Positions 1 to 7,936 of a stretch of 36,626 bases of DNA are shown piece after piece. The stretch spans positions 1-36,626 of the forward strand of contig JACRIL010000001.1 of the NCBI GenBank assembly GCA_016235825.1, given 5' to 3'. Under the pieces are notes generated by a model, which was not told the origin of the DNA, made no database searches, and saw only the letters and a list, made by a program, of their open reading frames with translations. Both the position numbers and the translations under genes were made by a program. Each line of letters starts with the position of its first letter. Positions within the stretch are counted from its first letter, which is position 1. The stretch is from Planctomycetota bacterium. Its GTDB lineage: Bacteria; Planctomycetota; Phycisphaerae; SM23-33.

Positions 1-45
1 GCCGGTGAAGTCGAAAAATGACGGGAATTGGTGCCATGTTTTTTG

Positions 46-160
46 GTGGCACGGCCGTCCCGGCCGTGTGTTCCATGGGCGTCTCGCCCATGGACGAAAA
101 CCAACAACTACCACGACAGGGACGGTCGCGGGACACGCGGGCGAGACGCCAGTGCCACGA
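46..160. repeat. Dispersed palindrome cassette, family A copy 1
   Basis: The copy is bounded by GTGGCAC (46-52) and GTGCCAC (152-158) as outer inverted arms. Inside are compact hairpins: ACGGCCG/CGGCCGT around 51-67 and CCATGGGCG/CGCCCATGG at 73-92. The same design recurs at 4547-4659, 13830-13892 and 23149-23197. Read as protein it gives phrases like GETPVPR, which explains many spurious short frames. Confidence 0.75.
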
Positions 161-222
161 ACAACGCGAGCATGTGCTTTTTTATGGAAATCTGACGCAC
201 AAAAGACTATGCCGGGTGCCGG

Positions 223-262
223 GTGCCATGGCCGCATCAGTTTGCGGCCATGTGTTGTTTTA
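223..262 (+). repeat. Palindromic repeat family B, copy 1
   Basis: The hairpin CATGGCCGCA / TGCGGCCATG sits around a short loop and is followed by TGTGTTGTTTTA. It aligns with the better copies at 2287-2345 and 20036-20092. A half copy lies just upstream at 160-186. The sequence following each (GAAATCTGACGC) is also repeated. Confidence 0.6.
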
Positions 263-540
263 TTGAAATCTGACGCTCAAAGGTGTATGCTCATGGCCAT
301 GGACGCTTGCGAGAAAAACACCCCGCACCGCAAGGCCTGCAAAAGGTGGGACATCCGGTGAGACGCCCATTATCTGACCTTTTCGTGTTATCGGAGGCAG
401 CCTGGCCGAATCGCCGGAGGACTGGCACTGGTCGAGTTGCCGTGCACATTATTTCGGGGAAATAAAACCCGTTGCCATCGATTCGCACAGCATCCCGGAA
501 TTATTGACATGAAAGGGAATGAATTGAATGACCCCGCAGA

Positions 541-600
541 AAATAAAAAAAACACATGCTCGCAAACAGATACGAGCCAGCCACCCATTTTTACCTCCTG
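541..600 (-). repeat. Palindromic repeat family B, copy 2
   Basis: Read on the minus strand this gives AGGTAAAAATGGGTGG, then a hairpin centred on ATCTGTTTG, then GCGAGCATG and a T-rich tail. This is the same order as the copies at 2287 and 20036. Confidence 0.7.
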
Positions 601-726
601 GCGCCAAACCGGTCATGCCGCCGGACCGACAAACAGTCATTCTTGCCGGCCTACTCGCCGAAGCAAGGATTCTAACGACTCAAGTGGTGTTGTTCTGGAA
701 TAGAATGTGCGTAAAGGATTTCTGTC

Positions 727-2187
727 ATGAGCGTCAAACCTAACATTATCTACATCTTTGCGGATCAACTGCGATATAGCGCCGTGGCCTGCAACGGCAA
801 CCGCGTGGTGCGCACCCCGCATATCGATCGACTGGCGAGGGAGGGGGCGACCTTCGACGAGGCCTATGCTTCCTGCCCTATCTGTTCGCCGTATCGTGGG
901 AACATTTTGACCGGCCGCTATGCGCATGCCAACGGCGTCATGGACAACCAGTACAAGGTTTGGGACGATCAGACCACCATTGCCCGGGTGCTCCGCGAAC
1001 ACGACTATCGCACGGCCTATGTCGGGAAGCTTCACCTGGGCCATGGGCCATATACGACGGATAAAAGGCGATTGGGTTTCGATGACATGATCGCCTACAA
1101 TTGCATTCATGACTACTTCGACGTCGCGTATCACCACAACGAACGCGGGCCGTTCCGGATTCGCGAATATGCGCCGCGCGGCGAAACGCAGTTGTTGCTG
1201 GATTATATCCAGGGGCATTCAAAAACACGCGAGGACCAGCCGTTCTGCGTTTTTTTGAGTTGGGGTCCGCCCCACTGGACGAAGTGCGACGGCCACCTGG
1301 ACGATTACGCATGTTACCCGCGGGAATACGACGTGTACAATCCGCAAACGGTGGACGTGCCCGGTAATGTTCCAATCCCGCTGCGCGAATACGCCAAACG
1401 CGAGATTGCCGACTACTACGCCATGACCACGTCTCTGGACGACTGCATGGGCCGCATCCTGAAAGCGCTCGACGAGTGGGGCTTGGCGGAGAACACTATC
1501 GTGTGCTTTTCATCCGACCACGGCGATCATCTGAACGCGCACGGCATCGGCAAGGAGCACTTCACATGGTTGCCGTCCTATCTTCGGATGAATAAAGGAA
1601 CCCCTTACGAGGAATCGGTGCATGTGCCCTTCATACTCCGATATCCCAAGAGAGTTGCCGGGAACCGACGAACGGAAACCCTGTTCAATTCAGTTGACGT
1701 CATGCCGACGCTCCTGAGTCTCTGCGATATTCCCATCCCCGCAGCCGTGCAGGGCAAAGATATCTCACATGCCGCGCTCGATACTCCGGGCACGGAGCCT
1801 GACTCCGTGTACCTGCAAATCCTGGGGCCGGGTTGGCCAAATCGCGCCGTGCAGGTCGGCCTGTGGCGAGGCGTACGCACACGAAGATACGCGTATGCCC
1901 GCTGGAAAGACCGCGACGGGCTACGTATGCTTTTCGACCGGAAGAAGGACCCGCTCGAAATGACGAATCTCGCCGATGATCCGGCATACGCGCAGATTGC
2001 CGGAGAGATGGAATCACTCCTCCAACGGTGGATGCGGGAGACTGACGACCCGTTCGACGCCGGTACTCGTCTGCCGCAAACGAACATGCTCGATCTGGGG
2101 CAGCAGTTGATCGATGAATACTCCTACTCTATCCTTCCAGCCGAGTATCGGGCGGCCATCGAAAAGTACAAGCCGAAGGAGTTCTGA
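727..2187 (+). CDS. Sulfatase (arylsulfatase A family)
   Basis: A 486-residue alkaline-phosphatase-superfamily sulfatase that should hydrolyse sulfate esters, probably on sulfated polysaccharides. The N-terminus has the metal-binding strand IYIFADQLR with D13-Q14. The formylglycine signature C53-S-P-Y-R57 follows, with Cys as the residue an anaerobic or aerobic maturase would convert. A second metal site is visible as SSDHGD with D264-H265, followed by a Lys/His-rich stretch. Length is normal. The start is supported by AAAGGA at 713-718, eight bases before the ATG. No signal peptide is apparent, so a cytoplasmic enzyme is possible. It stands alone, with repeats on both sides. Substrate cannot be told from sequence. 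Confidence 0.93.
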   Translation: MSVKPNIIYIFADQLRYSAVACNGNRVVRTPHIDRLAREGATFDEAYASCPICSPYRGNILTGRYAHANGVMDNQYKVWDDQTTIARVLREHDYRTAYVGKLHLGHGPYTTDKRRLGFDDMIAYNCIHDYFDVAYHHNERGPFRIREYAPRGETQLLLDYIQGHSKTREDQPFCVFLSWGPPHWTKCDGHLDDYACYPREYDVYNPQTVDVPGNVPIPLREYAKREIADYYAMTTSLDDCMGRILKALDEWGLAENTIVCFSSDHGDHLNAHGIGKEHFTWLPSYLRMNKGTPYEESVHVPFILRYPKRVAGNRRTETLFNSVDVMPTLLSLCDIPIPAAVQGKDISHAALDTPGTEPDSVYLQILGPGWPNRAVQVGLWRGVRTRRYAYARWKDRDGLRMLFDRKKDPLEMTNLADDPAYAQIAGEMESLLQRWMRETDDPFDAGTRLPQTNMLDLGQQLIDEYSYSILPAEYRAAIEKYKPKEF

Positions 2188-2286
2188 CCATACTGTTGCC
2201 GGCCGGCGGCACTGGTTCGGAGACACTGTCTACGCGGCTTGTCCGGCGTAGCTTTAGGCGGGTGGCATTGCCGGATTACGAGACAA

Positions 2287-2345
2287 GAGGTAAAAATTGG
2301 TGCCATATTCGCATCTGTTTGCGAGCATGTTCTTTTTTAAGAGAG
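2287..2345 (+). repeat. Palindromic repeat family B, copy 3
   Basis: AGAGGTAAAAATTGGTGCC leads into a hairpin centred on CATCTGTTTG (TTCGCA / TGCGAG arms), then CATGTTCTTTTTTA. It is clearly homologous to 20036-20092, including the upstream GGCA..GCCGG stretch. Confidence 0.75.
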
Positions 2346-2396
2346 AACGGCTAAAGGTCTTGGTTGAGTCATTCAATCTTCGTGGTGAAGCCCAAT

Positions 2397-2530
2397 CGCG
2401 GCCGGGACGGCCGCGTGTGCCGCAGGCGTCTCGCCTGCGGAAACCGCAGGAAAAACCATAACATTCGCGGGCAAGATGCCCTCGCACACGCGGGCGGGAC
2501 GCCCACGCTACATTTTCAACGGGCTGTTAG
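2397..2530 (-). repeat. Composite palindromic repeat, inverted partner of 31281-31443
   Basis: Reverse-complemented, this block reads CAGCCCGTTGAAAATGT, a GGGCGTCCCGCCC hairpin, GCGAGGGCATCTTGCCC, then TTATGGTTTTTCCTGCGG and CCGCAGGCGAGACGCCTGCGG. The same order with few differences occurs on the plus strand at 31281-31405. Confidence 0.8.
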
Positions 2531-2754
2531 CGAAGCCGGAAGCCTTTTGGCGAAGCCGGATGCCCGCGCCACAAACCATCCGATCCCGCTACGGCAGATG
2601 AAACGGGATCATGGAATGCCCCGGCCAATGGCTTTCACGAGTCATTCGAACGGCGTGGATGAAACTTTGCGAATGAATGAAAACATCTTTCTGACCGGCG
2701 GGAATGCCGAAGGTTCAATCGCCCCCGTTAAGGGGGCTCGAATCGGACGGAATC

Positions 2755-2845
2755 CGTTACCCCGCCCTCCGCTGCGCTCCGGGGCGGGGCTACTTTCAGC
2801 CGCCCTGATACGGGCTTAAAAAAGTTTCGTACCAGGAAAATTATC
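2755..2845 (+). repeat. Family C repeat, copy 1
   Basis: ACCCCGCCCTCCGCTGCG, then GGGGCTACTTTCAGCCGCCC, CGGGCTTAAAAAAGTTTCG and ACCAGGAAAAT. It matches 31751-31848 in the same orientation and 31441-31515 in reverse. Confidence 0.65.
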
Positions 2846-3080
2846 CGCAATCCGGAGCGATCCTCCATATACCTGCCCCAACACCATCCGTTCACGCCGA
2901 AGATCGAAGATGTTTATAACGGCATTGTTACGCCGCAAGGCAACGATCCCATGACCCATGTTTTTGGGAGGTGAACCGGAAATCACGAATCTGCCGGCAG
3001 TCGGGGGTTGCTTTAAGTGCTGAATCCGATTAGAGTTTTGGCCGGCATAAAAATATTCCGCAAAAAAGTTAGGATTTTGT

Positions 3081-3109
3081 TTGACTAACCCTAACGGCAA
3101 CCGTACAAT
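3081..3109 (+). promoter_or_regulatory. recA promoter, sigma70 type
   Basis: TTGACT at 3081-3086 and TACAAT at 3104-3109 are separated by exactly 17 bases. A perfect 6-base inverted repeat (GTTAGG 3068-3073, CCTAAC 3090-3095) straddles the -35 box, and a second CTAAC lies at 3085-3089. This placement would suit a repressor such as LexA, but the operator for this lineage is not known to me. Transcription should begin near 3116. Confidence 0.7.
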
Positions 3110-3152
3110 CTCCGAGGAAGATGAAAAGGCCAGTTAATTCGGAGATACTGAC

Positions 3153-4307
3153 ATGACGGCGACCATTGAAACGAGCAGGAGAATCCAGATGAGCAAGTCG
3201 GGCAAGGCGGACGGCAAAAAGGAGCCGGCGGAACGGGCGGACGGCGAACTGGACCGCAAACGCGAGCAGGCGCTCGACGCGGCGGTGAAGCAGATCGAGA
3301 AGAGCTACGGCGTGGGGAGCATAATGCGCCTGGCGGAGGACCAGATAGTCTCCGTGCCGGGGATTCCGACCGGGGCGCTGAGCCTGGACCTGGCCCTCGG
3401 CGGGCAGGGGATGCCGCGGGGCAGGATTTGCGAACTCTTCGGCCCCGAGAGCAGCGGCAAGACCACGCTGGCCCTGCACGTGATAGCCGGGGCACAGAAG
3501 CTCGGCGGGATAGCCGCGTTCATCGACGCCGAACACGCCATGGACCCGACATGGGCGCGGAAACTGGGCGTGAACCTTGAACAATTGCTGGTCAGCCAGC
3601 CGGACACAGGCGAGCAGGCGCTCGAGATATGCGAGATGCTGGTGCGGTCCAACGCGGTGGATGTGATAGCGATCGATTCGGTGGCGGCGCTGATACCCAA
3701 GGCCGAGATCGAGGGCGAGATGGGCGACAGCCATATGGGCCTGCAGGCCAGGCTGATGAGCCAGGCCATGCGAAAACTGGTCGGGGCGGTCGCCAAGAGC
3801 CGAACCTGCATCATATTCATCAACCAGATCCGCATGAAGATAGGCGTGATGTTCGGCAACCCCGAGACGACGCCAGGCGGAAACGCCCTGAAATTCTACA
3901 GCTCCGTCCGAATAGACGTGCGGCGCATCCAGACGATCAAAGAGGGCGAAAACGCGGTGGGCAGCCGCGTGCGGGCAAGGGTGGTCAAGAACAAGGTGGC
4001 CCCGCCGTTCCGCACGGCGGAATTCGACATAATGTTTGATTCCGGCATAAGCGCGATAGGCGATCTTATGGACCTGGGATTGACTTACGGCGTTGTGGAC
4101 AAGGCAGGATCCTGGCTGAGCTTCGGCGACACGAGGCTGGGGCAGGGGCGCGAGGCGGCAAGAACCTTCCTTGCCGGCAACAAGGACCTGCTGGACGAGA
4201 TACGCAAGGCAGTCGTGGCAAAGGCGATCGAAAATCCGGCTAACGTCGGTTTGCCGGCCTCGCCGGACAAGGCCGAAGCGGAGGAATCGTCTGAAAAAGA
4301 AGGATGA
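3153..4307 (+). CDS. recA: Recombinase RecA
   Basis: RecA forms ATP-dependent filaments on single-stranded DNA for homologous recombination and SOS induction. The 384-residue product shows the family order: N-terminal helix [23 protein letters not shown], Walker [10 protein letters not shown] at residues 97-105, then [15 protein letters not shown], the DNA-binding loop L2 region [16 protein letters not shown] and an acidic C-terminus. Two starts are credible: ATG 3153 with GGAG eight bases upstream, and ATG 3189 with AGGAG seven bases upstream. The second removes 12 residues that are not typical of the family. A clear promoter lies at 3081-3109. It stands alone between repeat regions, with a strong hairpin downstream. 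Confidence 0.98.
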   Translation: MTATIETSRRIQMSKSGKADGKKEPAERADGELDRKREQALDAAVKQIEKSYGVGSIMRLAEDQIVSVPGIPTGALSLDLALGGQGMPRGRICELFGPESSGKTTLALHVIAGAQKLGGIAAFIDAEHAMDPTWARKLGVNLEQLLVSQPDTGEQALEICEMLVRSNAVDVIAIDSVAALIPKAEIEGEMGDSHMGLQARLMSQAMRKLVGAVAKSRTCIIFINQIRMKIGVMFGNPETTPGGNALKFYSSVRIDVRRIQTIKEGENAVGSRVRARVVKNKVAPPFRTAEFDIMFDSGISAIGDLMDLGLTYGVVDKAGSWLSFGDTRLGQGREAARTFLAGNKDLLDEIRKAVVAKAIENPANVGLPASPDKAEAEESSEKEG

Positions 4308-4380
4308 CGCTGCCCGGCAAGGAAGCCGAAAAGGCGGAGTATAAAAACGACGAATCGGGTCTCTGTGGTCTGTAACACGC

Positions 4381-4450
4381 GACAAGGCCCGCAGCGTCGC
4401 ATGGGTTCCCGACAGTGAGAACCACATGCGGCCATGCTGCGGGTTTTGTC
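4381..4450 (+). terminator. Long hairpin downstream of recA
   Basis: The 70-base element has outer arms GACAA-GCCCGCAGC and GCTGCGGG-TTTGTC, and inner arms CGCATG/CATGCG and GGTTC/GAACC. The descending arm runs into GGGTTTTGTCGTTTTG. It could terminate recA transcription, but the U-run is interrupted, so a structured RNA or a repeat is also possible. Confidence 0.5.
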
Positions 4451-4546
4451 GTTTTGCGGCTGGGGAAATTTTCAAAGATGTTTCCCGACTTGATTGTGAT
4501 GCCCCATCGCGGATAGTATTTCATCTGGCAGCAGTTGAAAAAGCGG

Positions 4547-4659
4547 CACGGGCATCTTGCCCGTGTGTACCACGACCGTCTCGGTCGTGGCGTTTGTTGT
4601 TTTTCCAGGAATTCCAGGGGCGCGACGCCCCTGGGGCACACGGACGAGACGTTTGTGCC
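4547..4659. repeat. Dispersed palindrome cassette, family A copy 2
   Basis: Three successive hairpins are exact or nearly so: 4547-4565 (CACGGGCA/TGCCCGTG type), 4570-4590 (CCACGACCG TCT CGGTCGTGG) and 4614-4634 (CCAGGGGCG CGA CGCCCCTGG is the arm pattern). They are followed by GGCACACGG ... GTGCC. The block occupies the leader of aroA and keeps an open frame that falsely extends aroA upstream to 4535. Confidence 0.75.
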
Positions 4660-4699
4660 ACGAACGAAAGGCTTTTTCAGAGGCCCGCCAGAGGCAAGC

Positions 4700-5983
4700 A
4701 TGAATCTGACAGTCGGACCATCGCCGAATATCGAGGGCGCGGTAAGGATTCCGCCCAACAAGAGCCACTCGTTCCGGGCGCTGATAATGGCGGCCCTGGC
4801 CGACGGCGTCAGCCAGATCGCCGACCCGTCCGTGTCCAACGACTGGATGCGCGGTATCGAGGCGTTGGAGATGTTCGGGGCCAGCGTCGAGCCAAAGGCC
4901 GACAAGGTCTGGCACGTCGTCGGCACGGCCGGCAAGCTCAAGACGCCCGACGATATTGTGGACTGCGGAAACAGCGGGATCATACTGCGGTTTTTCATGG
5001 GCCTGGCGTCCTGCTGCGACGGCTACACGATCCTCAACGGCGACCATTCGCTGCGGCACATCCGTCTCTGCCAGCCGCTGATCGACGCCCTGAACAATCT
5101 CGGAGCGTGGGCCATATCGACCAAGGGCGACGGCCACGCCCCGGTCGTGGTCCGGGGGCATCTCAAGGGCGGCAGAGCCGAGATCGACGGCATGGACAGC
5201 CAGCCGGTCTCGTCGCTGCTGATCGCCGCCAGCCTCGCCGACGCGCCGACCGAACTTGTCGTCCGCAACCCAGGCGAAAAACCCTGGGTAGGCGTTACGC
5301 TGGACTGGATGGCCCGCTGCGGCGTGGAGTTCAGCAACGAGAACTTCGAGAAGTATCGCGTTCGCGGCAAGAGCGTCTGGAAGGCCTTCAACACGAAGAT
5401 CGCGCTGGACTGGTCGGCGGCGCTTTATCCGATAGTTGCGGCCGTCATAACGTCGCGGAGCAACGTTCAGATTCCCGGCCTGGACTGGCGAGACAGCCAG
5501 GGCGACAAGGCCGTCGTGGATATTCTCAAACAGATGGGCGCCGACATCGAAGTCGGCGACTTCGGCGTGCGGGCCAGGTCAAGCAGGCTCAAGGGCATAA
5601 AGATCGACTGCAACGATTTCGTGGACCAGTTCATGCTGCTGGCGGTCGTCGGGGCGTGCGCCGAGGGGCAGACCGAGCTTTTCAACGCCGAAATCTGCCG
5701 GCACAAGGAGTGCGACCGCATCGCCGCGATGGGCAAGGCCCTTTCGGCCATGGGCGCCGACGTGCAGGAGCGGCCCGACGGGCTGGTCATCCGCAAGAGC
5801 CGCCTGCGAGGCTCGACGATCGACAGCCAGGCCGATCACAGGATGGTCATGACCATGGCGGTCGCCGGCCTGGTGGCCGACGGCCAGACGAACATCAACA
5901 ACTGCGATTGCGTCAAAAAAACCTTCCCGCATTTCATAGAGCAGATGCAGGCCATCGGCTGCGACATGGATAGGGTTAACTGA
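4700..5983 (+). CDS. aroA: 3-phosphoshikimate 1-carboxyvinyltransferase (EPSP synthase)
   Basis: Sixth step of the shikimate pathway: transfer of enolpyruvyl from PEP to shikimate 3-phosphate. The 427-residue product has the substrate loop NKSHSFRAL, the GNSGIILRF loop corresponding to the NAGTAMR segment, HKECDRI with the conserved Glu and Arg, DHRMVM and a C-terminal KKTFPHF. The shikimate-3-phosphate loop reads GMDSQPVSS instead of the usual SxSSQ, and the GDxRMxxRP stretch is altered, so it is a divergent member. The start is ATG 4700 with GAGG at 4691-4694; the open frame continues upstream only through a palindromic repeat. It leads the unit that also contains aroC. Confidence 0.92.
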   Translation: MNLTVGPSPNIEGAVRIPPNKSHSFRALIMAALADGVSQIADPSVSNDWMRGIEALEMFGASVEPKADKVWHVVGTAGKLKTPDDIVDCGNSGIILRFFMGLASCCDGYTILNGDHSLRHIRLCQPLIDALNNLGAWAISTKGDGHAPVVVRGHLKGGRAEIDGMDSQPVSSLLIAASLADAPTELVVRNPGEKPWVGVTLDWMARCGVEFSNENFEKYRVRGKSVWKAFNTKIALDWSAALYPIVAAVITSRSNVQIPGLDWRDSQGDKAVVDILKQMGADIEVGDFGVRARSSRLKGIKIDCNDFVDQFMLLAVVGACAEGQTELFNAEICRHKECDRIAAMGKALSAMGADVQERPDGLVIRKSRLRGSTIDSQADHRMVMTMAVAGLVADGQTNINNCDCVKKTFPHFIEQMQAIGCDMDRVN

Positions 5984-6010
5984 TGAATCCGCAAGACAGG
6001 AGAATGCACA

Positions 6011-7243
6011 ATGATTGAAGGATACAGTGTCCAAAACTTTAAAAACATCGCAAAATTGCCGCAGTACGGCGAATATGTGGAATTTGATCGATTAAATGTT
6101 CTAATCGGTCCGAATGGCAGTGGCAAATCTTCGCTTTTGCAATCGATGGATTTTTTAAAGGCTTTTTTTCGTACTTCAGTCGAGCTTTATCTTCAGGAAC
6201 GCGAGTGGAATTATCGTGATTTGCCAAATCTGAGGAATACTGGAAAAGAATTGGGATGGAAAATCAAGGCTAGGCTTGCCCCTGATGAAAATGGCGAAGG
6301 CGGAGGCATTTATGTATATCAGGTTTCTCTTCAACCTAAGAGATATTTGGGGATAGGAGCCGAGTGTTTGACTTACCAAAAGAACGATATCTCCACACCA
6401 GAGACATTGATTGAACGCCATGGAAGAAAATGTTCGTATTTTGACAGGATATTAGGTCGAAGGGTTGATATTCAATTTCCGAGATTGCCTGCCAGTCTTG
6501 CAAGTACGTGGGACTGGGATTCTACCAGCGATAGGAAAAGGCATCCTGAAGCCCTGAGATTTCGTCGTTGGGTAGAAAGTTTTCGCTATTATTTGTTGTG
6601 GGATCCTAAGGTGTTGCGAGTTCCGGTTCGTGGCAAGCACGATGAACTCGGCACATCTGGCGAGCATCTCGCATCAGTGATTGGAAAAATGCGAGATAAG
6701 CATCCAGATGAGTACAAACGGTTGATAGATAGATTAAAGAATATTTTTCCGAACATGAGCAATTTGTCTGTTTTTGGGAAGGGTTGGGGGTGGAGATTTA
6801 TTCAATTGCATGAGAGAGGCAATCTAAAGGATGTGGTTTTCAACAGCCAACATGTTAGCGATGGCATTTTGAGAATGATTGCTATCGTAAGTCTCTTGTA
6901 TCTTGACAAGGTACCGTCGGTCCTGATGTTAGAGGAGCCGGAGAATGGCATGCATCCACAACTGGTACGAAGCGTTGTTCAAATATTGCGAGAAATTACA
7001 CATCGAAAGTCGCCTAACCAGTGTCAGGTGTTTTTTAGCACACATAGTCCATATATTTTGGACGAATTCTTGGATCATCCTAGCGAGGTTTATTGCTTGG
7101 ATCGAATATCTCCACAGTCAGGCACTACTATTGCAAGATTGGGCGACAATAAAGAACTCGTCGAAATGCAAAAGAAAATGGAATATTCGCTCGGGGAAGC
7201 ATGGTTTAATGGTTTATTCGGTCCGGCCAAGAAGATACGGTGA
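6011..7243 (+). CDS. AAA-family ATPase (OLD/ABC-type, DUF4276-associated)
   Basis: A 410-residue SMC/ABC-like ATPase of the AAA_21 kind. Walker A is GPNGSGKSS at residues 33-41. The middle is a long variable insert. Walker B is VLMLEEPENG near residues 304-313, followed by the H-loop segment FFSTHSPYILD near 341-351. Such ATPases pair with a TOPRIM-type partner in OLD, Gabija-like and Abi-type anti-phage systems. The next gene overlaps it and encodes a DUF4276 protein, supporting a two-gene defence module. The ribosome site AGGAGA is seven bases before ATG 6011, only 27 bases after aroA. Base composition is clearly AT-richer than aroA and aroC, which suggests horizontal acquisition. The exact system type is not established. 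Confidence 0.88.
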   Translation: MIEGYSVQNFKNIAKLPQYGEYVEFDRLNVLIGPNGSGKSSLLQSMDFLKAFFRTSVELYLQEREWNYRDLPNLRNTGKELGWKIKARLAPDENGEGGGIYVYQVSLQPKRYLGIGAECLTYQKNDISTPETLIERHGRKCSYFDRILGRRVDIQFPRLPASLASTWDWDSTSDRKRHPEALRFRRWVESFRYYLLWDPKVLRVPVRGKHDELGTSGEHLASVIGKMRDKHPDEYKRLIDRLKNIFPNMSNLSVFGKGWGWRFIQLHERGNLKDVVFNSQHVSDGILRMIAIVSLLYLDKVPSVLMLEEPENGMHPQLVRSVVQILREITHRKSPNQCQVFFSTHSPYILDEFLDHPSEVYCLDRISPQSGTTIARLGDNKELVEMQKKMEYSLGEAWFNGLFGPAKKIR

Positions 7244-7248
7244 TTGTT

Positions 7249-7902
7249 ATGAAGATTGGACTCATTACAGAAGGTACGATAGATGATATTCTGCTTCGGC
7301 CTTTATTGCGGCGGATAGCAAAAGAAAAGGCGAGCATAGATTGGCCGGTTCAAATCGACGATGGCATCGGCGAGATTCCAATCAGGCGTAGAGGATTCGG
7401 AGGAGTGCAAAAGAACCTGGAAAATTTGGTGAAATTACTTGCGACAAAGGATTCAGATTATGATATTTATGTCGCAATCCTTGATCGACGGACGGACCAA
7501 GTGCAGGACAAGATTGCAAAGGATATAAGGGGGAAAGATGTGGTTCTCGGAATAGCTATAGAGGAGATTGAGGCTTGGTGGCTTGGAGATCGAAGCAATA
7601 CGTTGGCATGGACAGGACTGAAGGATGACCGGCTAGAAGATGATTATAAAAGACCGCCATATAATGCGGAGAAAGACCCATTTCCAAAACGAACTCTTAA
7701 TTCTCTAATTGAGAGGTCTGGAAAGTTTGGCCGGTCCTATGGCGATGGCGATACGGTGTTGGCGAAAGATTTCGTTGAAAAACAATGGGATGTTGAGGTT
7801 CATCTGAAGGAAATAATTGCCGAATGCCCCAAGGGATTTGGCGATTTTCAGCAGAAAATGGCCGACGCGTTCAAAAGGACAAAGGCAAAGCAAAAACGGT
7901 AG
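7249..7902 (+). CDS. DUF4276 family protein (TOPRIM-like)
   Basis: A 217-residue protein beginning MKIGLITEGTIDD, the usual opening of DUF4276 proteins, with a Glu in the TEG turn. Further acidic motifs are AILDRR near residue 80 and AIEEIEAWWLGD near 105-115. This layout fits a TOPRIM-like metal-dependent nuclease fold; that is family knowledge, not seen directly. An alternative GTG start at 7240 overlaps the ATPase stop (GTGA). Coupling to the ATPase and shared AT-rich composition imply they work together, with the ATPase sensing and this protein acting as effector. There is no independent promoter before aroC, which follows after 34 bases. Confidence 0.82.
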   Translation: MKIGLITEGTIDDILLRPLLRRIAKEKASIDWPVQIDDGIGEIPIRRRGFGGVQKNLENLVKLLATKDSDYDIYVAILDRRTDQVQDKIAKDIRGKDVVLGIAIEEIEAWWLGDRSNTLAWTGLKDDRLEDDYKRPPYNAEKDPFPKRTLNSLIERSGKFGRSYGDGDTVLAKDFVEKQWDVEVHLKEIIAECPKGFGDFQQKMADAFKRTKAKQKR

Positions 7903-7936
7903 CACATCGCGAAAAAGATAAATAAGGAGCCTGTTG

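Larger units (their letters stand above)
1..726. other. Repeat-rich intergenic region
   Basis: No convincing gene is visible. The stretch contains dispersed palindromic repeats (46-160, 223-262, 541-600) and a partial direct duplication in which 166-212 resembles 244-290 at an offset of 78 bases. Short open frames here follow the repeats and share no recognisable domain. The last bases carry the ribosome binding site of the downstream sulfatase. Confidence 0.7.
2188..3080. other. Long repeat-rich intergenic region
   Basis: About 900 bases with no gene I can support. It contains a family B palindrome (2287-2345), a composite palindromic block (2397-2530) that recurs inverted at 31281-31443, a GCCCCC/GGGGGC hairpin near 2720-2736 and a family C repeat (2755-2845). 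An unproven minus-strand open frame (2816-3100) overlaps the recA promoter and is not called. Confidence 0.65.

Noticed and set aside
2364-2819. 151-codon frame between sulfatase and recA
   Set aside because: It spans two repeat families and has no ribosome site or domain.
2816-3100. 94-codon minus-strand frame upstream of recA
   Set aside because: Composition is plausible, but it overlaps the recA promoter and a family C repeat and has no recognisable motif.
3069-4475. Minus-strand frame of 468 codons opposite recA
   Set aside because: Antisense shadow; His/Arg/Leu-rich with no domain, while recA is unambiguous.
4535-4699. Upstream extension of AroA by 55 residues
   Set aside because: The extension is translated palindromic repeat; a ribosome site and the family N-terminus support ATG 4700.
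4426-5973. Long plus-strand frame of 515 codons over aroA
   Set aside because: It is a shifted shadow of aroA with Arg/Gly-rich composition; aroA motifs are in the other frame.
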